From: JAPORY01 sp965215385 | Lineage (GTDB): Bacteria; Pseudomonadota; Alphaproteobacteria; Rhodobacterales; Rhodobacteraceae | Assembly: GCA_965215385.1 (NCBI GenBank) | Contig: OZ244059.1 | Coordinates: forward strand, 2,046,001 to 2,110,000 | Reading direction: 5' to 3' | DNA: 64,000 nt | Part shown: in pieces, positions 8,524-17,175 of the stretch | Position numbering within the stretch: the first letter of the stretch is position 1 | Layout: each line of letters starts with the position of its first letter | Position numbers and translations under genes: made by a program | The notes under the pieces: generated by a model | The model's input: the letters and a program-made list of their open reading frames with translations, nothing else | Database searches by the model: none | What the model was told of the DNA's origin: nothing

Positions 8524-9458
8524 GCTGACTTATGCGCCTGCCTAAAAAACCAGAGGCCGATCAGCAGCATCGGGACGCATAGAACCTGTCCCATCGTGAC
8601 CCCGTAGCCCGAGATATGGAGGGCAAAACCCAACGGATTAGTGGCACTCATGAATTGCGGGTCCGGTTGGCGCACGAACTCGACGGCGAAACGCGAGAGC
8701 CCGTAGCCAAGAAAAAACACCGCCGCAATCAAGCCCGGACGATGGAACGCCCTGCGTCTCCATGCGAGGCAAAGGAGGATACCGCCAAGTATCAAACCCT
8801 CTAGCAAGGCTTCGTAAATTTGGGAGGGATGGCGTGCGCACAGTTCGGTTGCGGTTGCACAACTCTGAGCTGCTTCTCCCGGAAACACCACCCCCCAAGG
8901 GAGTTGTGTTGGGCGGCCCCATAATTCTGCATTGATGAAATTTGCCAAGCGCCCGAATAGCAATCCGGGCGGGACACATAGAGTGATAAGGTCAGCAGTA
9001 CTGAGGCGGTTGAGTTGGTAACGACCCGTATAGAGCCAGGCGGCGCAAATGACGCCGATGAGCCCGCCGTGAAACGACATGCCGCCTCGCCAAATTGCGA
9101 AAATTTGCTCTGGGTTTTGCAGGTACTGGCTCGGCTGGTAAAACAGCACATAGCCTAATCTCCCGCCCAGAACTATGCCGATGACAATCCAGACGATAAT
9201 GTCGTCAACCCTTTCTCGGCTCAAAGCAGCCTCACCGTTACGCCATAATCTAGGTTGGGTGACCGCTTGGCGTGCGAGCAGCCAGCCAAGCAGAATACCG
9301 ACAATGTACGCGAGCGCATACCACCGCAGTGCAAGGTTAAGCCCCCCGATCGACAGGGAGAAAATCTCTGGTGCAATATCTGGAAAAAGTATCGACGCCG
9401 GCATATAAACGGGTTGACCTTGCAAACTGGAATAGTCAATGTTGATTTGGCTGGTCAT
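8520..9458 (-). CDS. lgt: Prolipoprotein diacylglyceryl transferase
   Basis: Lgt transfers a diacylglyceryl group to the lipobox cysteine of prolipoproteins in the inner membrane. The 312-residue product has about seven hydrophobic segments, GGRLGYVLFY, MSFHGGLIG, and the Lgt signature GRLANFINAELWGRP. The N-terminus is slightly longer than usual; ATG at 9458 is kept because the frame has no better start close by. It heads the lgt-midA-pgeF operon and is divergent from ubiK with a 41-base gap. Substrates encoded nearby include the CAP lipoprotein and the lipoprotein at the right end. Confidence 0.95.
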   Translation of the reverse strand: MTSQINIDYSSLQGQPVYMPASILFPDIAPEIFSLSIGGLNLALRWYALAYIVGILLGWLLARQAVTQPRLWRNGEAALSRERVDDIIVWIVIGIVLGGRLGYVLFYQPSQYLQNPEQIFAIWRGGMSFHGGLIGVICAAWLYTGRYQLNRLSTADLITLCVPPGLLFGRLANFINAELWGRPTQLPWGVVFPGEAAQSCATATELCARHPSQIYEALLEGLILGGILLCLAWRRRAFHRPGLIAAVFFLGYGLSRFAVEFVRQPDPQFMSATNPLGFALHISGYGVTMGQVLCVPMLLIGLWFFRQAHKSA

Positions 9459-9499
9459 CGACCTAACTTAACTTCCTAGCGATAAGCAAGACAGCGAAA

Positions 9500-9748
9500 A
9501 TGCAGAGCCGAAACAAGATATTTGACGACATCGCACAATTGATGAGCAATGCGATGGGAGTTGCTCAAGGTGCGCGGGAAGAGTTCGAGACGGCGATCCA
9601 CTCCACAATAGATCGGTGGTTGGCTGATCGTGACTTGGTGAGTCGAGAAGAATTTGAATCTGTTCGGCTAATGGCTCAGAAAGCCCGAGAGGAAAACGAA
9701 GCGTTAGCAGCACGCCTTTCGGAACTAGAGAAATCCAAGAATTCGTAA
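9500..9748 (+). CDS. ubiK: Ubiquinone biosynthesis accessory factor UbiK (BMFP family)
   Basis: This 82-residue protein has the small UbiK/YqiC layout: an N-terminal amphipathic helix (KIFDDIAQLMSNAMGVAQGA) and a C-terminal coiled coil (about 50-80, FESVRLMAQKAREENEALAA). UbiK assists the ubiquinone biosynthesis proteins and binds membranes. Its position divergent from lgt agrees with other alphaproteobacteria. In several relatives proC and ybjN lie close by; here ybjN is a kilobase away and proC is absent. Confidence 0.85.
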   Translation: MQSRNKIFDDIAQLMSNAMGVAQGAREEFETAIHSTIDRWLADRDLVSREEFESVRLMAQKAREENEALAARLSELEKSKNS

Positions 9749-10829
9749 TCCGTCGCAGTGACTGAAACTCCCACGTTGCCGAACTGACGTTGGCGGACGA
9801 CGGATAGGCCAATGACGTTGATTTTGCTGGGCACCGGACATAATGCTTGAACCCTCGGGAGATAATTCTCGAAGCGAACAATAAAGTATGGTAACGACGC
9901 TTGCACCTTATACCTGACTTGACTCGAAGTTCCTTCTGACTGGTTCTGAGTACCGTGTCCGAACACGGTGCTGAATCGTTCGACAGAATACCCTCCAGTG
10001 CCCACCGTTGTCTACAGTTTTATCTCCTGCTTTGCCTCAAAAATTCTTCTCAAATCGCCGACTGGTTCGAAAATCAACCGGTCAAATTAGTGGCACCGGC
10101 ACCTATGTGACAGATAGGACATAATCTAGACGATGAGAGGCGACTTAGTTCGTTTGCACATCAGATGCTTGCCTAAGTGGCCCTAACTGGTTCCCTCGCA
10201 AAGATAACAACGATACAAGCCGTTGCAACCGATTCTGATTGCGCCCGTCAAGAGATACCAGTCGCTGTTCCACAGAACTCGCTGCAATCCCAGCACCGTT
10301 AAGTCGGCACAATGCCTCCCAGTCAACGAAGCTTGAGTGTCGGACTGACCACTGTCACGACCGCAAATGGAAATTATCCCTTTGACCACAACGTAATCAC
10401 GAGTTGATTGATGGTCAGAAATTCTTTTCGCCCGCCCGTTGTCAGAAGCGACAATCCGTAATCACGCCGTCAAAATTAACTGTCAGAAAAATTTTGCGAA
10501 CTGAAGGTGAATAAGCACAGCGAGCCGAGGGATCCTCAGTGCGACCGCTGCAGGAATAAAATTTTCGGCCCACTACTAAACTGCGAGTCTTTTCGTCCAA
10601 GGTTCGGCCCCGGCGAGAACTTTCATTGCGCAAAGTCCGTCGGGCGCCGGACAGAATGTGCACGCGCAGTTATCGTCGCAAAATTCAAAAGAGTTACAAA
10701 AAAAGCTTGCAATTGTACCGCGAAAGTTAGACTATATATTGAAGGCTGTAATGATTCACGACAATGGGTAGTTCAGATACCAACAAATGGTATATAGCAC
10801 TATCTTTTGCCAGAAATACTGAAAGTTCA
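9749..10829. other. Kilobase without a recognisable gene
   Basis: Open frames here are short, overlap on opposite strands and resemble nothing. A tiny rightward frame at 9812-9850 reads MTLILLGTGHNA, faintly like the N-terminal dinucleotide motif of a ProC-type reductase, but nothing following supports it. The stretch probably holds the eroded remains of one or more genes between ubiK and ybjN. Confidence 0.4.
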
Positions 10830-11339
10830 ATGATTCTCTCCGATGACAAAACAATGGATGATCTTCATCCGATCGACATGGTTCAGCAGTTGGCTGTTCG
10901 CCAAGCTTGGAGTTTTGATCGACTTTCAAACGACAAGATATCGGTAACGATTAGTGGGAAGTGGCGCAGCTACTACCTGACACTGGCTTGGAGCAGTCTT
11001 GAAGAGGCCTTACAACTGAATTGTGCGTTTGAACTAAGCCCCGCACCTGAAAAATTGCCGAGTTTGTTTGAGTTGATAAATTCAATCAATGATCGCTGCA
11101 ATTTAGGGGCTTTCACCTATTGGGTCGAACCCAAGCTGATTTCATATCAGTACAGCTTACTTTTTCTTTCAGAGCAAATTCCGAGTGGGGCGCAAATCAA
11201 TCGGGTCATCGACGTTGCAGTCGGTAGTTCGGAGCATTTCTATCCAGCACTGCAGCTATTGGTTTGGGGTGAGGCAACGCCGAGTCAGGCACTAGAGGTC
11301 GCATTTGGGGTTCCTTGTCTGGGCACTCTATACCACTAA
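10830..11339 (+). CDS. YbjN domain-containing protein
   Basis: The 169-residue product from ATG 10830 is a YbjN domain protein: HPIDMVQQLAVRQAWSFDR near the start, then ISGKWRSYYLTLAW, LFELINSINDRCNLGAFTYW, and the C-terminal FYPALQLLVWGEATPSQALE. YbjN-like proteins resemble type III secretion chaperones in fold; in E. coli YbjN affects motility and stress responses, but the molecular role is unknown. The frame is open further upstream to 10764, but the ATG at 10830 gives the standard N-terminus. It stands alone between non-coding stretches. Confidence 0.8.
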   Translation: MILSDDKTMDDLHPIDMVQQLAVRQAWSFDRLSNDKISVTISGKWRSYYLTLAWSSLEEALQLNCAFELSPAPEKLPSLFELINSINDRCNLGAFTYWVEPKLISYQYSLLFLSEQIPSGAQINRVIDVAVGSSEHFYPALQLLVWGEATPSQALEVAFGVPCLGTLYH

Positions 11340-11651
11340 ATTTAGCGATTGCTGCTGCGGACTAGGTTAAGCCCAACCGCCTGTTTCTGAATGTGTCGCC
11401 TTGAGTTGGCAAAATCCTATTAGCATTGGCGTTGAATCTGAATTTGAGAGTTCGTTTTGGGGATGTGACGATCTCTCCGAACTTTCGATCATAGGTCCGA
11501 TGCCCAGCGTTCGACATAGACGCGTTTCCCGGTAGCACGATATTTCACCTGTGGTTTAGCTGAGTCTTGGGTTATTGACCCTCTCGAATAATTTATCATA
11601 CGCGGCGCAAAGCCTCGTCCTTTAGGCCGAGAATATAAAGCGCAACCCTCT

Positions 11652-11840
11652 TTAGTGCTGATGGTGAGTGGCGCGTTGATCTTCGACATATTGGCGAATG
11701 AGATCGAAGGGTGCTCCGCCACGCGCAAGCGCAAAGTCGGACGGTGACCACAGAACGCCTTGGCGATAGCGGCCGGTGACTTCGGGTCGGAACGCTCGTA
11801 GCTGCCGGCTCAAGACACCTTTCAAGTGACGAGTTTAGAG
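11652..11840 (-). pseudogene. tnpA: C-terminal fragment of IS200/IS605 TnpA (Y1 transposase)
   Basis: Read leftward from about 11825, the frame gives LKGVLSRQLRAF, then LWSPSDFALARGGAPFDLI, then RQYVEDQRA, ending at TAA 11654-11652. This is the end of the Y1 single-strand transposase, including the helix that normally carries the catalytic tyrosine in the context SPSYF; here that residue reads Asp (SPSDF). Just upstream the homology shifts frame, and the N-terminal two thirds are missing. The Asp is at the usual place of a conserved aromatic residue, so the fragment is inactive. Confidence 0.7.
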
Positions 11841-11898
11841 CGGCAGACTTACGGGGATAACTGAATAACTGACCAGCAAGCGGCCGTGATCAGCTTCT

Positions 11899-12204
11899 GT
11901 GTCGTGGCGCGAATTGATTCGTAAGCGGGTTTACAAAGCGGCGTGGACCGGCAAGCATCTAGTGCGTATCAGTCCTTGGTATGCGTCGAGTAAAACCGGT
12001 TCTTGCTGCGGATCAAAAGTCGAAAACTTACTCTTGTCGGTGCGACAATGGCTTTGTTCGATCTGTGGCATCAAGCCTGACCGCGATATCAACGCCGCCC
12101 AGAATATTCCGCAGCAAGGTATCTTGCAACTCCAGGCGGAGGGGCTATCCGCCTCTGCCTGTGGAGGCTTGTGCAAGACGGGCATATTGCCCACTGTCGT
12201 CTAA
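11899..12204 (+). pseudogene. tnpB: C-terminal fragment of IS605 TnpB
   Basis: The frame gives VRISPWYASSKTGSCCGSK and, after a short gap, WLCSICGIKPDRDINAAQNI. This is the zinc ribbon plus the last RuvC motif (DRDxNAAxN) of TnpB, the RNA-guided nuclease ancestral to Cas12. One ribbon position reads SSKTGSCCGSK where SKTCSxCG is usual, so a zinc ligand may be shifted. Only about 100 of some 380 residues remain, so it is not functional. The retained 3' end is the part where a guide RNA is normally encoded. Confidence 0.8.
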
Positions 12205-12286
12205 GAAGCAAGAGCCCCGTCCTTTAGGCGGCAATGGCATTAAGTTAAGAATTTTACATATTGAGTTAAGCACGCACGGGATGACG

Positions 12287-12308
12287 GGCATCGCGAGATG
12301 CCTTTTTT
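12287..12308 (+). terminator. Intrinsic terminator
   Basis: GGCATC (12287-12292), loop GCGA, and GATGCC (12297-12302) form a perfect stem, followed directly by six T residues. It points rightward and lies 80 bases after the TnpB fragment. Confidence 0.65.
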
Positions 12309-12348
12309 GGCAATATCAGTATTTTTTTCGTGCCGCTATTTTCTTTTT

Positions 12349-12455
12349 TCCCGCTTTCAACAATGAAGTGCAACCCCCGGCGTTTTTTGACTAGACTTCA
12401 GTGTTTATCTCAGCCGAGGGATTGACGCCGGGGTTATCAAGAATGGTTCGCTGTG
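12349..12455. repeat. Diverged dispersed repeat, copy A
   Basis: This segment matches 61472-61577 in the same orientation. Well-conserved ends are CCCGCTTTCAACA followed by TGAAG and GCAAC on the left, and GAATGGTTCGCTGTGT on the right, with a poorer middle. The left end, TTTCAACAATGAAGTGCAAC, resembles the terminal repeats of IS30-type elements. It lies 500 bases from a broken IS30 transposase. Confidence 0.6.
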
Positions 12456-12957
12456 TTGTCAGTGGTCAACAGCGGTCGCAATCTCTAACTGGGACTTTAG
12501 ATCAGTCTCCGGTCAAGCGCAAGTAAAGTGCAATCCGATCTTTGCACCGGCACCGCGGCTGATCATGTCGACGGCTCGTCGACACGCGATTGAACACCGT
12601 CGATAATGCGGGGGTTGAAGGGGGCGGCAGCCCCTTTCCGTCTTGATCTGTCGGGCACCGATCGGTGCGCTTCGGCGACACGATACGAAGCAGCGGCAGA
12701 TACCCCGATGCCGACTGGAACCGGGAATAGGCCAGGCTTGTTCGCGGCGGCCGGCGGACCGATACCATCTAATCGACACTCCGCAGGTGCCCGCGTCCAT
12801 TCTTTCATTCCACCAAAAACCGGGACTACCCAATTGTGCCCCGTGTTCTGACGGCAAACCCGTGACGGATTGGCAGACAGAGAGAAGACTTTTTTCCCCG
12901 TAGCCGATGATCACGTCGATCATTATGCGGTCGCCATTTTGCGACTGGTATGGGCGT
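12456..12957. other. GC-rich gap between repeat and IS30 remnant
   Basis: Several open frames run on both strands but they reflect high GC and show no family pattern. No gene is supported. This may be passenger or flanking DNA of the eroded insertion sequences. Confidence 0.35.
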
Positions 12958-13490
12958 TCAGGCCCTGGCCGCGGCCATCACCTCCTGCGGGGTGCGATAC
13001 CCCAAGACCTGGCGTGGGCGCGTATTGAAAGCCTCCGGCACACGCTGCACCGCCGCCGCCGTCACCGCCCGGAAATCGGTGCCCTTCGGAAAATACCCGC
13101 GGATCAAGCCATTCGTATGTTCGTTTAAACCACGTTCCCAAGACGCATAGGGACGGGCTAAGCAGAACGACGCGGATAAGGTTCGAGCCCTTGTTTCATG
13201 ACGCGCAAATTCCTTGCCGTTGTCGGCGGTAAGGGTGTGCACCGGATACGGTGCCAGTCGGGTGCTAATGGCCTCACCAACCGCGCCGCACGGCAACGCT
13301 CTCGCGCCTTTTGTTCCGCTTGCTTGTGACGGTACCCCCGTTCACCACTGTTACGACGAAGTTCCCGTGAAATCGTCGCCGGGGTGCGGTTCATTTCGCG
13401 GGCGATGGCACGCAGCGAATACCCGCTTGCCTTCAAGGCGTGAATTTGGCATCGATCGGCGTCGGTCAGGTGGTGGTAGCCATTTGGCAT
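12958..13490 (-). pseudogene. IS30-family transposase, internally deleted and frameshifted
   Basis: The leftward gene starts at ATG 13490 with a GAGGAG ribosome site. It first gives the IS30 helix-turn-helix region (YHHLTDADRCQIHALKASG and REMNRTPATISRELRRNSG). After about 65 residues it jumps to the end of the DDE core, which continues in another frame: VHTLTADNGKEFARHE, RPYASWERGLNEHTNGLIR and FNTRPRQVLGYRTPQE. Around 150-200 residues of the middle, including the first catalytic Asp, are lost. The retained pieces are clear; function is not possible. Confidence 0.85.
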
Positions 13491-13614
13491 TGGAGTCTCC
13501 TCAATATACCTATTCGGAGATTCATACCAACTCCTGACCTCAAGACAACACCTTTGAGCCAAGATCCTCTAAACCACCATATCGACGTGTTGCAGTTCAG
13601 AATTGAACGTACAT

Positions 13615-13655
13615 AGGAAAAATTCGCCCGCCTGATGAATTTTGCAAGAGGCTCA
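13615..13655. repeat. Solo insertion-sequence end (41 bases), same as at 63697-63737
   Basis: This 41-base segment matches the outer end of the IS at the right edge of the window at 36 of 41 positions, the last 22 being identical (GATGAATTTTGCAAGAGGCTCA). No transposase of that IS accompanies it here. It therefore looks like a footprint left by a deletion, 125 bases from the IS30 remnant and 140 bases before mutS. Confidence 0.65.
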
Positions 13656-13793
13656 TCCAAATAGCATTTCACGATCACACCCTACAAAACATACCTCACG
13701 TCTCTAAGCCCTTTTAGTCGTTACCACAGGTCACTTCAATTTCCATACAAATCAATGTAGAAACAACTGGAGCCAACCCATTCCTTCGACCAC

Positions 13794-16445
13794 TTGTCAA
13801 TAAAGGAAATTTTCTTGGGCACGATAACGCCGATGATGGCCCAGTATTTGTCAATCAAGGCAGAGTATCAAGACGCTCTCCTGTTCTACCGCATGGGCGA
13901 CTTTTACGAATTGTTTGAAGACGACGCCGTTATTGCTGCCGAAGCACTCAGTATAGCCCTCACAAGGCGTGGTAAGAAAGCGGGACAAGATATTCCCATG
14001 TGCGGCGTTCCCGTGCACGCGTCCGAGGGCTACCTGCTGACCTTGATTCGTAAGGGATTTCGGGTCGCGATTTGCGAGCAAACGGAGTCGCCAGCTGAAG
14101 CAAGAAAGCGGGGCTCGAAAGCGGTCGTCAAGCGAGAAGTCGTTCGCCTAATCACCCCGGGGACCTTGACCGAAGACTCGCTGTTAGAACCACGGCAACA
14201 CAATTTCTTAGCAGCACTGTCAGAGATACGCGAAAAGAAGGCTCTTGCTTGGGTCGATATTTCTACCGGCGAAATCGCCGTGATCTTGATTGCTGACGGT
14301 TCCGTGTCAGCGGAACTCGCACGGCTAGCTCCCTCAGAATTGCTCCTATCCGAGAAAGACTGCGACGATCTCCTCCCGACCTGCGAAGACTTGGGCATAC
14401 CGTTCACGACCTTACCCCCCGCTAGTTTCGATAGTCGCTACGGGGAACGCCGGCTCTGCGACGCCTACGGGGTTAAAACCGTCTCTGGTCTTGCAACGTT
14501 GCACCGCGTTGAGATCTCCGCCCTCGGAGTATTGATCGATTATCTCGAAATTACCCAGAAAGGAAAACTGCCGATATTGCACCCGCCGCGGCGGCAGCGG
14601 CTCGATAACGTCGTGGTTATCGGCGCGAGCACGCGTCGAAATCTCGAACTTACCTGCTCGTTGACCGGGAATCGAAAGCACTCACTCATCAGCATCATTG
14701 ATAATACCGCTACGGCCGGTGGTGGAAGACTATTGGAAAAACGTCTCGCGAGTCCGTCGCGAGACGCCGATGAGATAAATGATCGTCTCGACGTCGTCGC
14801 TTGGTTCGCTGAGCATCGCAAACTACGTAACGACGTCCGCAACTTGCTGCGGCAAATTCCCGATCTTGATCGAGCGGTGTCACGACTATCTATCGGTCGC
14901 GGTGGTCCCCGCGACTTAACTTCTTTGGCTAAGGGTTTGGGGCTGTCACACGACCTCTTTGCCTCCATAACTGATCGCAACCCCCCAACGAGCCTCTCGG
15001 CAGCGATATCGGAGCTCCCAAGTCATGATGAATTCGTTGCACGGATTGACCAAGCAATGATATCCGATCCGCCCATACTTGCGCGGGACGGTGACTTTAT
15101 CAGATGCGACTATTCTTCCGATCTCAAGAAAGAACGTCAACTACGCGACAACGGCCGGTCCTTTATCACACAGTTGCAACAAAAGTACGTACAACAGACA
15201 GCCATCTCCGCACTAAAGATTAAGCACAACAATATTCTCGGTTACTTCGTTGAAACGACGGCGCGTCACGCTGACAAAATGATGTCGCCGCCGCTTTGTG
15301 AACTGTTCTTTCACCGTCAGACGACGGCGAGCTTGGTGCGATTTTCGACCTCAGAACTGGTTGACACTGAGAGCCGAGTTCTCAACGCGGCAGAGCGGGC
15401 TTTCGCCATTGAACTGCAAATCTTTAACGAATTAGTGCAAACCGTCGTGAATCAGGCAACCGCGATCACCATCACCGCTCAAACCGTGGCAGAAGTCGAC
15501 CTTGCGAGTAGCTTAGCCGAATTAGCGCAGACCGAAAATTGGTGCCGCCCGACCGTCGACCAATCGCGTGACTTTCGAATTATTGGCGGTCGCCATCCGG
15601 TCGTAGACTCGGCGTTGCGGGGACAGGGAGATTACCAATTTGTGCCAAATGACTGTAATCTCAATGCCGGCGATGATTGCGCAATTTGGATTCTAACCGG
15701 TCCAAATATGGCGGGTAAATCGACTTTCCTGCGCCAGAACGCCTTGATTGCCATTCTGGCGCAAATGGGTAGTTTTGTCCCCGCCGAGTCCGCTGATATT
15801 GGCGTAGTGAGTCAGATCTTTAGTCGTGTCGGTGCTGCGGATGACCTAGCGCGTGGGCAGTCGACATTTATGGTCGAGATGGTCGAAACGGCAGCTATCC
15901 TCAATCAGGCTGATGATCGCGCTCTCGTTATCCTCGACGAAATCGGCCGCGGTACCGCGACCTATGACGGTCTATCCATTGCTTGGGCGACGCTTGAATA
16001 TCTACAAGCCAAAATAAAGTGTCGGGCACTATTTGCCACTCACTATCACGAGCTAACCAGCCTTGCGGACGAATTAGACGGGGTCGAAAATAGGACTGTT
16101 GCCGTTAGTGAGTTTGAGGGCGACATTGTTTTTCTGCACGAGGTCCGAAAGGGTGCCTCTGACCGCTCATACGGCGTTCAGGTCGCCAAGCTCGCTGGAT
16201 TACCGGCTGCGGTCATTCGCCGCGCTCGACACGTTCTCGCAAACCTTGAGCAACGCCGACCCGCCGAAGTTGATTCCGTCGGGGAGATTGCCAACGACTT
16301 ACCTTTGTTTTCTGATCATGAATCATTCTCTGCTGGTGCAGAATCAGCGATTGAAACGTTGTTGAAAGATATTCACCCAGACGAACTCAGCCCCAGAGAA
16401 GCCCTTCAAATCCTCTACAAGCTGAAAGAATCTGCCGCGAATTAG
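13794..16445 (+). CDS. mutS: DNA mismatch repair protein MutS
   Basis: MutS recognises mismatches and starts methyl-independent or nick-directed repair with MutL. The 883-residue product has the mismatch-reading motif in FYRMGDFYELF (near 30-40), the clamp and lever regions, and the ABC-type ATPase: Walker A GPNMAGKST, Walker B in VILDEIGRGTATYDG, and ATHYHEL. The start is probably TTG 13794, because the conserved TPMMAQY pattern starts about twelve residues in; ATG 13833 would cut into it. The gene ends with TAG, which shows that UAG is a normal stop here. It converges on grpE. Confidence 0.97.
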   Translation: MSIKEIFLGTITPMMAQYLSIKAEYQDALLFYRMGDFYELFEDDAVIAAEALSIALTRRGKKAGQDIPMCGVPVHASEGYLLTLIRKGFRVAICEQTESPAEARKRGSKAVVKREVVRLITPGTLTEDSLLEPRQHNFLAALSEIREKKALAWVDISTGEIAVILIADGSVSAELARLAPSELLLSEKDCDDLLPTCEDLGIPFTTLPPASFDSRYGERRLCDAYGVKTVSGLATLHRVEISALGVLIDYLEITQKGKLPILHPPRRQRLDNVVVIGASTRRNLELTCSLTGNRKHSLISIIDNTATAGGGRLLEKRLASPSRDADEINDRLDVVAWFAEHRKLRNDVRNLLRQIPDLDRAVSRLSIGRGGPRDLTSLAKGLGLSHDLFASITDRNPPTSLSAAISELPSHDEFVARIDQAMISDPPILARDGDFIRCDYSSDLKKERQLRDNGRSFITQLQQKYVQQTAISALKIKHNNILGYFVETTARHADKMMSPPLCELFFHRQTTASLVRFSTSELVDTESRVLNAAERAFAIELQIFNELVQTVVNQATAITITAQTVAEVDLASSLAELAQTENWCRPTVDQSRDFRIIGGRHPVVDSALRGQGDYQFVPNDCNLNAGDDCAIWILTGPNMAGKSTFLRQNALIAILAQMGSFVPAESADIGVVSQIFSRVGAADDLARGQSTFMVEMVETAAILNQADDRALVILDEIGRGTATYDGLSIAWATLEYLQAKIKCRALFATHYHELTSLADELDGVENRTVAVSEFEGDIVFLHEVRKGASDRSYGVQVAKLAGLPAAVIRRARHVLANLEQRRPAEVDSVGEIANDLPLFSDHESFSAGAESAIETLLKDIHPDELSPREALQILYKLKESAAN

Positions 16446-16548
16446 CACTCGACATTTTTTTTCTGACGACGTCCTGCGTATGAAAATCGGCGACTTGCCA
16501 TTGCTAACTTGAGGAATACCGGTCGTCCTCCGCCAACTGCGCAACCGC

Positions 16549-17166
16549 CTATTTCGCTGTCGTCGAAACACCAACCTTTGCTGGGCGAAGCAATCGATCA
16601 TGCAGCAGAAATCCTTCGGCCGAGACTTCGATTATTTCCCCTGCCTTCTTGTCAGCGACTGGGGCTTCGAAAATGGCCTCGTGGATTTTCGGGTCGAAAG
16701 TATCCCCTGGTTTCGGGCTAAGCACCTCCAACCCATGTTTATCGAAGACCTTAAGCAGTTCTCGCAAGGTCAACTCGACACCTTCAAGCAGTGCTGTAGC
16801 CGCTTCCCCTAGCTCTCCGTCCCTTGCCTCTAATGCTCGCTTGAGATTATCGTATACCGGCAGCATGTCGCGAATAAACCGCGAGCTACCATACCTCTCG
16901 GCTTCGATTCGGGCCTTCTCCGCCCGCTTTCGAATATTCTCGCATTCGGCTAGTGCTCGATAGAACTTATCTTTGAAATCATCCCGCTCGGCAGCGAGGC
17001 TTTCGATCTCGTCAATCTCAACCGCCGCCGCTACCACTTCCTTTCCATCGTCACCCTTTCCAGCATCAGCATCATCCGGGTGATTATCGGCTTCGACCTT
17101 AATCGACGCCGTCGTATCTACGGTATCATCGTCACTAAGAAGATCTGCGATTTTTTGCTCTGTCAT
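16549..17166 (-). CDS. grpE: Nucleotide exchange factor GrpE
   Basis: GrpE releases ADP from DnaK in the heat-shock chaperone cycle. The 205-residue product has an acidic, disordered N-terminus (1-50), a long helix starting EIDEIESLAAERDDFKDK, the conserved DMLPVYDNLKRAL, and the beta-domain pieces GLEVLSPKPGDTFDP and HEAIFEAP. It ends with TAG. hrcA lies nine bases upstream in the same direction, giving the usual hrcA-grpE unit. No CIRCE operator was found upstream. Confidence 0.95.
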   Translation of the reverse strand: MTEQKIADLLSDDDTVDTTASIKVEADNHPDDADAGKGDDGKEVVAAAVEIDEIESLAAERDDFKDKFYRALAECENIRKRAEKARIEAERYGSSRFIRDMLPVYDNLKRALEARDGELGEAATALLEGVELTLRELLKVFDKHGLEVLSPKPGDTFDPKIHEAIFEAPVADKKAGEIIEVSAEGFLLHDRLLRPAKVGVSTTAK

Positions 17167-17175
17167 TGGATTCCT

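Larger units (their letters stand above)
11611..12235. mobile_element. Remnant of an IS605-type element (divergent tnpA and tnpB ends only)
   Basis: The segment holds the last part of a leftward tnpA and the last part of a rightward tnpB, so the element has kept its two outer ends and lost its centre. Both outer edges carry the sequence CGTCCTTTAGGC in the same orientation (11616-11627 and 12218-12229), each within a GC-rich context that looks like the end hairpins of the family. It cannot transpose by itself. Confidence 0.7.

Noticed and set aside
12513..12923. Leftward open frame of 136 codons in the GC-rich IS zone
   Set aside because: Open frames run on both strands here, the translations have no family pattern, and length is explained by high GC.
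16442..16460. TTAGCACTC after mutS as half of a CIRCE (HrcA) operator
   Set aside because: The matching GAGTGCTAA half is absent at the required distance, and the sequence is made up of the mutS stop codon and chance bases.
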